Source: Niallia sp052318935 (GTDB lineage Bacteria > Bacillota > Bacilli > Bacillales > Cytobacillaceae). Taken from it: 64,000 nucleotides of DNA. The position numbers were made by a program, and so were the translations under genes. The stretch lies in assembly GCA_052318935.1 (NCBI GenBank), contig JBQRKO010000017.1; one strand, written 5' to 3'. The notes beneath the pieces were generated by a model that saw only the letters and a list, made by a program, of their open reading frames with translations, was not told the DNA's origin and did not search any database. Below, piece after piece: positions 25,061 to 34,160 of this stretch; position 1 is the first letter of the stretch; every line of letters starts with the position of its first letter.

Positions 25061-25468
25061 AAAAAAAGACAAAGAAAGGTAGAGCAAGCTACCCTTCTCT
25101 GTCCTTTTACCTGAGAGTTTCACTCTATAATAAATAGTGCCAGGCTGTCGAGAAACGCTCGATTTCTTCGTTGTTCTCCTTGCTCGGATGCTCATTACCC
25201 AAACACGGTAACTCCGCTCCTCCCAAGGCTTCACACCTCGAAATACAAACGTTTTCGATCAGCCTAAAGTTTCTGCAATTATTACTTTTTCTACACCTTG
25301 ACTTAGAGCTTTCCCCTTTGGTGGCGTATTTGAACTTAAAATACAGCTCTCTCCAGAGATCCGTCCTATTGTGGTTCTATTTACCTGAGAGATTAATCCC
25401 AAGGGGGTTTATGGGACTTGCTCCTTCGGTGGCATTTTTTCTTCACTCTCTCCCACAATCATCATCCG
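25061..25468 (-). promoter_or_regulatory. Tandem glycine riboswitch with an insertion, upstream of sdaAB
   Basis: The first aptamer (25468 to about 25350) is normal, with ACCGAAGGAGCAA and CTCTCAGG. The second has ACCAAAGGGGAAAGCTCT, then about 165 extra bases, then AGAGTGAAACTCTCAGG. The terminator at 25061-25109 is intact. The total of about 408 bases compares with about 230-240 for the two sister elements. The extra DNA sits at the tip of the variable P3 arm (GCTCT/AGAGT stem), which may tolerate it. Confidence 0.92.
25141..25305. repeat. Inverted-repeat element inserted in the glycine riboswitch
   Basis: The extra segment begins with AGGCTGTCGAGAAACG (25142-25157) and has the inverted counterpart AACGTTTTCGATCAGCCT ending at 25265, which looks like terminal inverted repeats of a miniature element. 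A further 40 bases (to about 25305) also have no match in the sister riboswitches. The internal GCTCGATTTCTTCG and CTCCTCCCAAGGCTTC stretches resemble dispersed repeats I associate with Bacillus genomes. Copy number was not checked. Confidence 0.7.
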
Positions 25469-25548
25469 TCATTATAATTTTGTAAGAAATACGAAATTTG
25501 TTTTGTTTATCATCGGTTTGAATATTCTGATTTTTTAATAGCTTAAAT

Positions 25549-26433
25549 CTATTTTAACCAATCCTCTTTTAGACTTTCATTTTTTGAAAGCCAATTTTCC
25601 ACTCCTTTCGCTTCATCCTTGCTTTTCATAATTTCGGCCTCTAATTGGGCAATTTGCGTTAAATCCATTTTAAATGATTCCATCCATTTAGCAACTTCGG
25701 GAAACTTAGTGGAAAAATCTTTTGGACCGATAATTTGAAGTTTTTCTGCTCCACTCGGATTCATCGCGTTTTTCGGATCTTCTAAATATCTTAAATTATA
25801 TTCTTCAAACGCCCAATGAGGACGCCAAAGAGTAACGACAATTGGCTTCTTGCTTGATACTGCTTTTTCTAACGCTGCAAGCATCGCAGGGGTGCTGCTT
25901 TCTACTAGCGTCATGCTATTTAATCCATAATCAGGAATCGCATTCTCTCTTGTCAGCCGCATTAAACCAGCTCCAGGTTCAATGCCAATAATTTTCCCGC
26001 CAACTTCCTCTGCTTTATTTTTTAAATCTTCTATTGATTGAATATCCATATAGTCTGGTACAGCTAGTCCACTATCCGCTTCATGATACCAAGTGCCAAG
26101 CACTGAAATTTTATCGTTGTATTTTTCCATATAAGCAGAATGAGTTGTCGGCATCCATGTATCTAAAAATAAATCGATGCTTCCCTTTGCAACACCGGAA
26201 AATATTGGTGCAACATCAGCTTGAACTAGTTTCACTTTATACCCTTTCTCCTCTAATAAAGACTTCCACAAATAAGAAACGGCAACATCTTCATCCCAAG
26301 GTATATATCCAATCGTAATTTCCTTCGTCCCTTTATCCTCTTGATCACTCGACTTTGAAGTTGAGGTACTTCCACACGCAGTCAAATTTAAGATTAATAG
26401 AAATAATATAAACAGATAGCAGCCTCGCTTCAT
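25549..26433 (-). CDS. opuAC: Glycine betaine ABC transporter substrate-binding lipoprotein
   Basis: This lipoprotein of 294 residues has signal MKRGCYLFILFLLILNLTAC, with lipobox LTAC at about residue 20. The OpuAC domain follows, with GYIPWDEDVAVSYLWK, DTWMPTTHSAYMEKY, ADSGLAVP and LWRPHWAFEEYNLRYLEDP. It binds betaine outside the membrane and delivers it to OpuAB. The ATG at 26433 follows GGAGAGG, and the gene begins 23 bases after the opuAB stop. It is a close paralogue of the orphan binding protein at 1364. Confidence 0.93.
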   Translation of the reverse strand: MKRGCYLFILFLLILNLTACGSTSTSKSSDQEDKGTKEITIGYIPWDEDVAVSYLWKSLLEEKGYKVKLVQADVAPIFSGVAKGSIDLFLDTWMPTTHSAYMEKYNDKISVLGTWYHEADSGLAVPDYMDIQSIEDLKNKAEEVGGKIIGIEPGAGLMRLTRENAIPDYGLNSMTLVESSTPAMLAALEKAVSSKKPIVVTLWRPHWAFEEYNLRYLEDPKNAMNPSGAEKLQIIGPKDFSTKFPEVAKWMESFKMDLTQIAQLEAEIMKSKDEAKGVENWLSKNESLKEDWLK

Positions 26434-26456
26434 TTTCTCTCCATCCTCTCCAACTA

Positions 26457-27323
26457 TCAATGATTTGGTTGATTTGATGTTTTATTTTTATCGGTGCCAA
26501 GGATGGTCATTCGATCCAAGATAATGGCAATAATGACAATAGAAATTCCTCCTATAAAACCTAAACCAACATCCAACATGCTTATACTTCTTAATATCTC
26601 TGCTCCTAAACCTCCAGCTCCAACCATAGATGAGATGACAACCATAGAAAGAGACAGCATAATTACTTGGTTGACACCTGACATAATCATTGGCAGCGCT
26701 AATGGAAGCTGAACTTTAATCAGCTTTTGCCACTCACTTGCTCCAAATGCTTCAGCAGCTTCTATAGTGGCTTCAGGAACTTGTTGAAGCCCCAATAAAG
26801 TTAAACGAACAGCAGGCGGCATTGCAAAAACAAATGTAGCTAATAGAGCCGTTACATTCCCTAAACCAAAAATCAGTACTGCTGGTATTAAATAAACAAA
26901 AGCAGGCATCGTTTGCATAATATCTAGTACAGGTTGAACAATGGATCTTACTCTTTTAAAACGGTAGGATAGTACGCCTAAAGGAACACCAATGATAAGG
27001 GAAATAATGGTTGAAGTAAGAACAAGGGCTAAAGTAAGCATAGATGCTTCCCATAAATTTAAACTAACAATTAAAAGCAGACCAAAGCATGTGAAGGAAG
27101 CAACTTTCCAATTCGCCAACCACCAAGCAAGTCCAACTATAATCGCTACCATGACTAAGGAAGGTGGGGTAGTCAACAGCCATTCTAATCCATCAATTAA
27201 ACTAGTCATAAAAGAATTAATTAAGTCAAACACCCCAGAAAAATTGGCTGTGATAAAATCAACAAATGAATTTGCCCACTTATCAAGAGGCAGTGTTGGA
27301 AGGAAATCGTTTTTATTGCTCAT
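26457..27323 (-). CDS. opuAB: Glycine betaine ABC transporter permease
   Basis: This 288-residue membrane permease has an N-terminal extension, then hydrophobic helices and the binding-protein-dependent transport domain. The ATPase-contact segment EAAEAFGASEWQKLIKVQLPLALPMIMSG is clear. It overlaps the opuAA stop by 4 bases (ATGA). With opuAA and opuAC it reproduces the B. subtilis OpuA order AA-AB-AC. Confidence 0.94.
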   Translation of the reverse strand: MSNKNDFLPTLPLDKWANSFVDFITANFSGVFDLINSFMTSLIDGLEWLLTTPPSLVMVAIIVGLAWWLANWKVASFTCFGLLLIVSLNLWEASMLTLALVLTSTIISLIIGVPLGVLSYRFKRVRSIVQPVLDIMQTMPAFVYLIPAVLIFGLGNVTALLATFVFAMPPAVRLTLLGLQQVPEATIEAAEAFGASEWQKLIKVQLPLALPMIMSGVNQVIMLSLSMVVISSMVGAGGLGAEILRSISMLDVGLGFIGGISIVIIAIILDRMTILGTDKNKTSNQPNH

Positions 27324-28573
27324 TTTTGCACCACCTCTTTTAATTCAATATCTTTTTTTTCTGTGGTTGTTACTTTCTCTGTTAAACTTGCAATTAGTGA
27401 GCTAGATAAAATTTCCCCTTTTAATCGATTGTGGTCGTCGACAACTGCTACAGGAAGAATTTCTTTAGCAAATAAAGGAAGGATTTCTCGTAAAGTTTGA
27501 TTAATATGAACTTTATAAAAATGATCACTAACTGCTTGAGACAAATCTTGCTTTCGCTTTTCAACTTGTTCTAAAACTTGATATAGGCTTAACACCCCTT
27601 TTAAGCAGTGATTTTCATTTACGACATAAATGGAAGAGAGCTGGTTGATTTTCATTCTTCTTAAAATAACTTGCGGCAATTCTTTCTCATAAGCAAAAAC
27701 TTGAACAGGCTTCATTGCGCTTTTGGCTAGACGAATTTTGCTGTAGTCTACGCCTTGAACAAGCTGTTCTACATATTCAGTCGCAGGTGTACTAAGAATA
27801 TCCTCGGCTGTGCCAAGCTGGACAATCTCTCCATCTTTCATCACTGCTGCACGGTGTCCTAAAGTTAATGCTTCATCTAAGTCATGTGTGACAAAAATAA
27901 CAGTCTTTTGAATCTCATCTTGTATATCAAGAAATAATTTTTGCATCTCTCGTCTAATCAATGGATCTAAAGCCGAAAAAGGTTCATCCATTAATAATAT
28001 CTCCTGATCCGATGCAAGCGCCCTAGCTAAGCCAACTCTCTGCTGCATTCCTCCTGATAGTTGAAAAATACGTTTATAAGCCTGACCATTTAAGCCAACA
28101 TATTCAAGGGCATCTTTCCCTCTTTTTTCCCTTTCCTGTGCAGACACCCCTTTTAATTCTAAGCCGAAAGTAATGTTATCAAGGACAGTTCGGTTTGGTA
28201 AAAGTCCGACATTTTGAAAGACCATCCCGATTTTATTTCTGCGTATTTGCTGAAGATTTTTTTTCGACAGCTGAGCTATATCATCATTTTCCAATAAGAT
28301 TTTCCCTTCTGATGGTTGAACTAAACCATTTAAACACCTTAATAAAGTTGATTTCCCACTACCAGAAAGCCCAATTAAGGCAAACGTTTCTCCTTTTTTC
28401 ACTTCAAAATTAGCATTATGGATAGCAACATTTGTTTTTGTCGCCTGTTCTACTTCATATTTACTTTTTCCTTCACCTCTTAGCTTTAAAGCAAGCTCTT
28501 TTTGGCGTCCGAAAACTTTAGAAACATTGGCTACATGAATAATAGGGGTGGTTATTTTTGAAGGCATCTCCAT
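27320..28573 (-). CDS. opuAA: Glycine betaine ABC transporter ATP-binding protein
   Basis: This 417-residue ATPase has Walker A GLSGSGKST, signature LSGGMQQR and Walker B ILLMDEPFSALDP in the first 250 residues. Two C-terminal CBS-type domains follow (VILRRMKINQLSSIYVVNE..., REILPLFAKEILPVAVVDD), as in OpuAA, where they relate to osmotic sensing. The N-terminal KVFGRQKELALKLRGEGKS is typical of the family. The start follows GAGGAGG. It is the first gene of the operon, with a hairpin about 90 bases upstream. In this island the system may feed catabolism as well as osmoprotection. Confidence 0.95.
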   Translation of the reverse strand: MEMPSKITTPIIHVANVSKVFGRQKELALKLRGEGKSKYEVEQATKTNVAIHNANFEVKKGETFALIGLSGSGKSTLLRCLNGLVQPSEGKILLENDDIAQLSKKNLQQIRRNKIGMVFQNVGLLPNRTVLDNITFGLELKGVSAQEREKRGKDALEYVGLNGQAYKRIFQLSGGMQQRVGLARALASDQEILLMDEPFSALDPLIRREMQKLFLDIQDEIQKTVIFVTHDLDEALTLGHRAAVMKDGEIVQLGTAEDILSTPATEYVEQLVQGVDYSKIRLAKSAMKPVQVFAYEKELPQVILRRMKINQLSSIYVVNENHCLKGVLSLYQVLEQVEKRKQDLSQAVSDHFYKVHINQTLREILPLFAKEILPVAVVDDHNRLKGEILSSSLIASLTEKVTTTEKKDIELKEVVQK

Positions 28574-29217
28574 TTTATTTCCTCCTCGTATCGAAAGTTT
28601 AGAATCCTTTTTTAAGGTAATTTCCAGTTTGTTAATTGCTCTTTGATAACATCATAGAAGTTAGTTCAGATAGTGGAGGGCTAGCCTCCCACTATCTGAA
28701 CAATTTTCAAATTATAGAATTGGACTTTTAGAGATGTCCCTAGATAATGGCCTCAGAAGCGTTTGGGGAATTTCTTTTCACTCCTGTAGCTTTGACTACT
28801 AACAAAGTTCTGTCTCCTCCGCTCTTGTTTGAACTTTTAACCCGCAGGCTGTTCCTCCTAACAACCCATGGGAAGTTGGAGCTTCCAGGCAGCTCATGGA
28901 CTAGAGTGAGTTCTAATATGTGAGGGTGATTAATCAACAAGTGCGCTCTTGGTATCCTGAAGATTCCTTCCCCTGATCAAAAATGAAAGGAGGTTATCCC
29001 ATAAAATTATTGGAATAGAAAATAGCTCCCAAGAAATGAAAGCTTGTGTGTTTGGTTGATACACTGTTGCGTACCAACCAAATTTACACACTTTAGAAGG
29101 AAGGTGGATAAATAGGAATTTTAACTATTCCATTCTCTTCTATTAAATACTTAGAAAGATTTAGTATGTTAGTGAGTTTCTATTACATTAAGCATGCTAC
29201 ATATTCTTTAACATCCT
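28574..29217. other. Gap between opuAA and the Rieske gene, with hairpins
   Basis: I see no convincing gene. A perfect 13-base hairpin, GTTCAGATAGTGG/CCACTATCTGAAC (28664-28701), stands in the opuA leader without a U-run. Bases 28740-28980 are more GC-rich and look structured. Their minus strand carries an open frame with GDRTLLVVKATGVKRNSPNA, which may be the tail of a decayed IS605-type tnpB and its RNA. A dyad of GTGTGTTTGGTTG and CAACCAAATTTACACAC lies at 29050-29096. Confidence 0.4.
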
Positions 29218-30363
29218 TTATTCATTGTCCTCACTCAACTGAATGGAATCAAGAACATATTCATAGAATTTTGTTACATGTTGTTCAATCGGCACTAATA
29301 TGCCGCCATTTTTATAAGCTTTCGATCCCATATTTTCTTGACACCATTGGCATGCCTCAAAATCTTGTAAATTCACTCGATGAAATAACCCGACTGCATC
29401 CATTGGATCAAAATCTGGCTTTGCCATTTCTTCCGGATCGAATAACCAATCACAAATAACTTTTGTTTTATCTGCACTAATTGGTATACAGCGATGAATA
29501 ATGACATGATCTGGCGTTAAATTTATGAATACAAGAGGCAAAATCGTCATTCCAAAATAAGTTCGATCGTCTTCAGGAAGCAATCCTTTTAATGGAGGAC
29601 GATTTCCTTTTCCGCTTAATGAAAAAGCTTCATGGTTTTCACTAAATGTCGCTCCAGTACCAACTCCATTTTGCGTTCCAATTCCTGACTTGAATTCAGG
29701 AAAAGTGTCAGTTAGTTCTGGATGAATGGATGAACAGTGATAACATTCTTGAAAATTTTCAATAATGATTTTCCAGTTTGAATCTACCTCATACTCTTCT
29801 CGGTGAGCAACTTTTAAATCTCCAATGCCATATCTAGCAATCGTATCAAGTTCACCAAATCGATCCATAATCTGTTTATCTAATTGTTCCTCAACTGGTT
29901 TTGGATTTTCCGATAAGTTGACCCAAATCATTCCATGCCATGTTTGAAGGTGTACAGACTCTAAACCAAACTGTTCATTTTTTACTAGCTCTTCACGACA
30001 TTCACTAGTATTCGGTACGCCTAACAGCGTACCATCCAGCCCATAGCTCCAAGAGTGATAAGGACAGCGAATGACGCCCGTTTTCCCACAAGGATCACTG
30101 CAAAGAGTCGCTCCTCGATGTCGGCAAACATTTAGGAAAGCCCGCAATACATTATCCTTTCCTCTAACAACAACAATATTTTCATTCTCCACTTTTGTTG
30201 TCATATATTGCCCCGACTCTGCTACTTCATATTCGTAGCCAATAAAAGTCCAAGTCTCTGAAAAAATATGTTTCTTTTCTAATTCAAAAACAGCTGGATC
30301 TGTATATAGTCCTCCTTTAAGAGTAGCCTTCAATTTCTCTGACAGATTTGCAACAACCATCAT
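29218..30363 (-). CDS. gbcA: Rieske non-heme iron monooxygenase, betaine/carnitine demethylase type
   Basis: This oxygenase of about 381 residues has the Rieske [2Fe-2S] ligands C80-x-H82 (NVCRHRG) and C100-x2-H103 (CPYHSWSYGLDG). The mononuclear iron site lies in ENFQECYHCSSIHPEL with H209 and H214. This is the GbcA/BmoA/CntA-like group, which removes a methyl from glycine betaine or carnitine as formaldehyde. The neighbouring dimethylglycine and sarcosine oxidases make glycine betaine the likely substrate. It is the last gene of the operon; the start follows GGGAGG. No reductase partner is adjacent; the enzyme at 6817 is a candidate. Confidence 0.88.
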   Translation of the reverse strand: MMVVANLSEKLKATLKGGLYTDPAVFELEKKHIFSETWTFIGYEYEVAESGQYMTTKVENENIVVVRGKDNVLRAFLNVCRHRGATLCSDPCGKTGVIRCPYHSWSYGLDGTLLGVPNTSECREELVKNEQFGLESVHLQTWHGMIWVNLSENPKPVEEQLDKQIMDRFGELDTIARYGIGDLKVAHREEYEVDSNWKIIIENFQECYHCSSIHPELTDTFPEFKSGIGTQNGVGTGATFSENHEAFSLSGKGNRPPLKGLLPEDDRTYFGMTILPLVFINLTPDHVIIHRCIPISADKTKVICDWLFDPEEMAKPDFDPMDAVGLFHRVNLQDFEACQWCQENMGSKAYKNGGILVPIEQHVTKFYEYVLDSIQLSEDNE

Positions 30364-30408
30364 TATTCCTCCCAATCAATTAAATAATATAATTTTATCT
30401 AAAATAAC

Positions 30409-32835
30409 TTAATGAGTAATAAAAGCCGACTGTGATATGATTTTTGCTGTGTATTTCTCTCCAAAATATTCAATACTTAGAGAATTTCCTTCTTTTACTA
30501 TTTCAGGAGAAAGAATTGCAAATGCTACACCTGTTTTCCTTTCATAAGAATAACCAAAGCTTGTAACAAACCCTACTGATTTCTCTTTATCATACACTGG
30601 TTCATATCCCATTATCACAACGGATGGATCATCTAATACCAATGTAGCAAGCAAGTGTCTAGGTCCAGTCAACTTATGATCAAGAACTGCATCCTTTCCA
30701 ATAAACGCATGTTTATCAAGGTCGACCTTTTGCATGGATTCTATTTCATATGGAGTCATTTCACTCCAAAAATCTTTTCCTGGCTTAGGAATAAGAGACT
30801 CCATTCTAAGTCCATCTAGAGCACGTTCACCTGCTGCAATTAGCTGGTAAGGCTGGCCTTCTTTATATAAAACGTCCCATAATCCTAACCCTTGATCAGA
30901 AGTAGTGAATAACTCCCAGCTCTCTGAACCATTTATAGATTGATAGAATGAAAGGACCGGTATATGGTCAATATATAGCTTCCTTACTTGTCCAACTTCT
31001 AATGATTCCTCGAAATTCTTGTTAAGAACTGATTGCATAAATTCTTTTGTTTTCGAACCTTTAATCAAAAGACTGCACATTCCAGCAGTAAGATCATTTA
31101 TGACAACATTGCTGCTCGGTGAAACATGCTTTTTAATCCAGCTTGCTTCTACTGCCCCAGAACAAAGAACGATAAATGTTGACTCGATTGTACGAATCAC
31201 TGTTATCTCATCCTTTATTCCTGCTGATTCATGCAGCATAAACGTTTTCGTAAATGTTCCAATTGAAATATCAATATTACTAGTCGTTAATTGCTGCAGC
31301 AACTCTATTGTTCCTTCTCCACTAACCTCTAAATATTTTCTTGATGCCGTAGCATCAAAAAGTCCTGCAAATTTTTGAGCATGGATTTGTTCTGCTTCAA
31401 TAATTGGCGACCAAAATTGTGCAGCCCAGTTATCCTTTTGCCTGATTTCATTTTCATAAGTTGAAACAAGCGATGCATTTTCTTTATACCATTGCGGCTG
31501 CTCCCAACCAGACTTTTCATTATATACTGCACCTAACGCTTCTTGACGAATATAATATGGACTTACCCTTACGTTTCGACCTGTATCATGAGGCATGTAT
31601 GGATGATGAATATCATACACTTTTAAATAATTTTCAATTGAGCGCGCTTTATAGAAAGATGGGCTCTGTGCATAGTCGTCAAAACGGTTAATATCACATA
31701 ATTCTAAATCAAGTGTAGGGACGCCATTTACAATCCATTCCGCCATTTCTTTCGCAACACCGGCAGAATGTGTAACCCAAATCGCTTCTGCCACCCAAAA
31801 TCCTTTTACCTTATGAGATTCTCCCAGCAACGGCATCTCATCTGGCGTAAAGGAAAAGATTCCATTGATTCCCTTCGTAATACTTGTATCTTTTAATGAT
31901 GGCATTAAACGGGTAGCATCTTGCCAAGGCTTTTCAAAATCCTCAGGAGTGAATGGTTTTACAGAAGGCATTTCTTTTGATTCGCCATATTTTGTAATTT
32001 CATCTACTTCAACCGGCAGCGCACGATGTTGATAAGAACCTACACCTAGTCGGTTAAACACTTGACGGTAATACATCGCACTATCTTGATGGCGAATAAG
32101 CGGCATTGTTACTTCTTCTGACTCCTCAGCAAATTCTTTTAAATCTTCTGTCCATACAAATTGATGCGCCATCGGCTGCAGCGGAATCGTCACTCCAACC
32201 ATTTCACCAATTCGCGGCCCCCAAAAACCTGCACAGCAAACAATTAAATCAGCATCAAATTCTCCTGAACTTGTTATTACTTTTTTCACATGACCATCTT
32301 GAACATCGATGTCAATGACCTCTGTTTCACCGTAAAACTTTACGCCACATGATTTAGCAAATTCCATCATTTCTTGTACTGCATTTAATGGCTTCGCAAT
32401 CCCATCAGATGGGGTAAACAAACCTCCATAAATATTATTAGAATCTATTAATGAAGATTTTTCGCTGCATTCTTCAGGAGTAAGAATGGATGCTTCCATC
32501 CCCCAAGATGCTGCTACTCCAGCTTTTCGTTTTAAATCTTCTAGCCGCTCTGGAGTATTCGCTACTTCAACACTTCCTACTGAATAAAATGATGGACGTT
32601 CATTTGTGCTTAACTCTTTAAAGGTGCTCACTGTACTATTAGCTAATTTGGTCAATACTTTTGAAAAGCTTAATTGAAATACAAGTCCTGGAGCATGGGA
32701 GGTTGATCCTCCAGTTTCCACAAGTGGTCCTTGTTCAATAACTGTAATATTTTGCTGTCCCATTTTGCTTAAAAAGTAAGCAAGACTGCTGCCTACAACC
32801 CCTGCTCCGATAATGACAATCTTTTTTTGCTCCAT
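30409..32835 (-). CDS. Dimethylglycine oxidase/dehydrogenase with GcvT domain
   Basis: This large flavoprotein of about 808 residues has an N-terminal FAD domain (VIIGAGVVGSSLAYFL; GGSTSHAPGLVFQ; MPLLGESHKVKGFWVAEA) and a C-terminal aminomethyltransferase (GcvT) half from about residue 430. It closely resembles Arthrobacter dimethylglycine oxidase as I recall it. That enzyme converts dimethylglycine to sarcosine and passes the one-carbon unit to tetrahydrofolate in the GcvT half. The methylene-folate made would be used by GlyA. It lies between soxA and the Rieske gene. Whether the electron acceptor is oxygen or a carrier cannot be told from sequence. The ATG at 32835 or the GTG at 32838 may be the start. 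Confidence 0.92.
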   Translation of the reverse strand: MEQKKIVIIGAGVVGSSLAYFLSKMGQQNITVIEQGPLVETGGSTSHAPGLVFQLSFSKVLTKLANSTVSTFKELSTNERPSFYSVGSVEVANTPERLEDLKRKAGVAASWGMEASILTPEECSEKSSLIDSNNIYGGLFTPSDGIAKPLNAVQEMMEFAKSCGVKFYGETEVIDIDVQDGHVKKVITSSGEFDADLIVCCAGFWGPRIGEMVGVTIPLQPMAHQFVWTEDLKEFAEESEEVTMPLIRHQDSAMYYRQVFNRLGVGSYQHRALPVEVDEITKYGESKEMPSVKPFTPEDFEKPWQDATRLMPSLKDTSITKGINGIFSFTPDEMPLLGESHKVKGFWVAEAIWVTHSAGVAKEMAEWIVNGVPTLDLELCDINRFDDYAQSPSFYKARSIENYLKVYDIHHPYMPHDTGRNVRVSPYYIRQEALGAVYNEKSGWEQPQWYKENASLVSTYENEIRQKDNWAAQFWSPIIEAEQIHAQKFAGLFDATASRKYLEVSGEGTIELLQQLTTSNIDISIGTFTKTFMLHESAGIKDEITVIRTIESTFIVLCSGAVEASWIKKHVSPSSNVVINDLTAGMCSLLIKGSKTKEFMQSVLNKNFEESLEVGQVRKLYIDHIPVLSFYQSINGSESWELFTTSDQGLGLWDVLYKEGQPYQLIAAGERALDGLRMESLIPKPGKDFWSEMTPYEIESMQKVDLDKHAFIGKDAVLDHKLTGPRHLLATLVLDDPSVVIMGYEPVYDKEKSVGFVTSFGYSYERKTGVAFAILSPEIVKEGNSLSIEYFGEKYTAKIISQSAFITH

Positions 32836-32915
32836 CACTCGATTACACCCTCTCTTTCACTTTAAAAATAACTATATTTTTAAAATTTTCTGATATTTAC
32901 AGCAAAAAGTCTATA

Positions 32916-34085
32916 CTATTTTTGAAGATTTTTTTGCAACACAGGCCGGTTAATGGAAAAAAGGGAAATATCATGTTCTGTTTTTCCAGTTGTGACTAAT
33001 TGGCTTAATGTTTCCCCAACTACACTTGAAAATTTAAATCCATGGCCAGAGAAACCTGCAGCAAGCGCTACATTTGAGTACTCAGGATGTAAATCGATAA
33101 CAAAATGCTCGTCTGGTGTTTTTGTATACATGCAGACAGCTCCTTTTTTTAATTCTCCATTTGCTCCAGGCATGTATTTATCCAAGAATAGACGGAGATT
33201 CTCTTCATCCTCCTGATATACACCAAATTCACGATTGATAGTATCTGGATCAACTTCTTGACCATATGTATGGTAGCCAATTTTTAATCCGCATCCACCA
33301 AAGCTTGGGAATCCGTAATAAATTCCATTTGAAACTTCCACCATGAATGCTGGAAAATCAACATTATTGCTATATTGTGCTTCATTAGATTCAAAGAAAC
33401 CAACAACTTGACGATATGGCTGTAATGGAATATCAAGGTTTAGTTTTGAAAGAAGTTTGCTATTCCAAGCTCCCATACTAACAATCAATTTACCAGCTGT
33501 ATAGGATCCATTTGCTGTATGGATCGTTACTAAATCTTCTGTAATTTCAAAATCCTCAACCGGTGTATTGGTTAACATTTTAGCACCATTCGCTTCAGCT
33601 AGTTCACGATAGGCTCGGACACAGTTATCACTGAATAAAACTCCAGAATTTGGTTCATAAATTGCATTATAATTTTCAGGAACAGTTATACCAGGCCAAC
33701 GCTGATTTAGTTCATTGCCTTCAAGTAAATCAGCAGTTAATGAATGGATCTCTGCAGCTTCCATCGTTTCTGCTACGAAATCAGATTCACCTTTAGGACC
33801 GAAAACCAGCACACCAGTTTTTGTGAAAATTTTGTGGTGAGTTTTATTTTCCAGCTCATACCATAGTTCTTGTGCTCTTAGGGCAAACGGCACATATTCT
33901 CTTCCTTCACCATAAGCATGACGAATAATACGTGTTTCACCATGATGGCTGCCGTTTGTATGCGGAGGATCAAATGCATCAACTAATAATGTGCTAACTC
34001 CTTGCTTTGCTAAATAGTAGCCAGCTGCCATTCCCATAGATCCTGCTCCAACAATGATTACGTCATAATTTTTTTCAGTTGTCAT
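32916..34085 (-). CDS. soxA: Monomeric sarcosine oxidase
   Basis: This flavoenzyme of 389 residues oxidises sarcosine to glycine, formaldehyde and hydrogen peroxide. It is very close to the Bacillus sp. B-0618 enzyme as I recall it: IVGAGSMGMAAGYYLAKQGV, DPPHTNGSHHGETRIIRHAY, GCGLKIGYHTYGQ and AAGFSGHGFKFSS. The Cys in KKGAVCMYT, at about residue 318, corresponds to the covalent FAD attachment site. Substrate-binding Arg, Lys and His of the known structure are present in those motifs. It is the first gene of the operon, divergent from the LysR gene across the triplicated repeat region. Confidence 0.96.
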   Translation of the reverse strand: MTTEKNYDVIIVGAGSMGMAAGYYLAKQGVSTLLVDAFDPPHTNGSHHGETRIIRHAYGEGREYVPFALRAQELWYELENKTHHKIFTKTGVLVFGPKGESDFVAETMEAAEIHSLTADLLEGNELNQRWPGITVPENYNAIYEPNSGVLFSDNCVRAYRELAEANGAKMLTNTPVEDFEITEDLVTIHTANGSYTAGKLIVSMGAWNSKLLSKLNLDIPLQPYRQVVGFFESNEAQYSNNVDFPAFMVEVSNGIYYGFPSFGGCGLKIGYHTYGQEVDPDTINREFGVYQEDEENLRLFLDKYMPGANGELKKGAVCMYTKTPDEHFVIDLHPEYSNVALAAGFSGHGFKFSSVVGETLSQLVTTGKTEHDISLFSINRPVLQKNLQK

Positions 34086-34160
34086 TCTCTATTCCCAACC
34101 TTCCTCGCAAGATGTTATTTTTGTTCATTTCAAAATTCCCCCTTTTTTGTCCCCCTCCTG

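Noticed and set aside
25046..25485. Short frames crossing the third riboswitch and its insertion
   Set aside because: They arise from aptamer and repeat sequence; no ribosome binding site and no recognisable protein.
28740..28940. 66-residue minus-strand frame before the Rieske gene
   Set aside because: No good start signal; more likely the tail of a decayed element or a structured RNA than a gene. Listed only as part of the gap.
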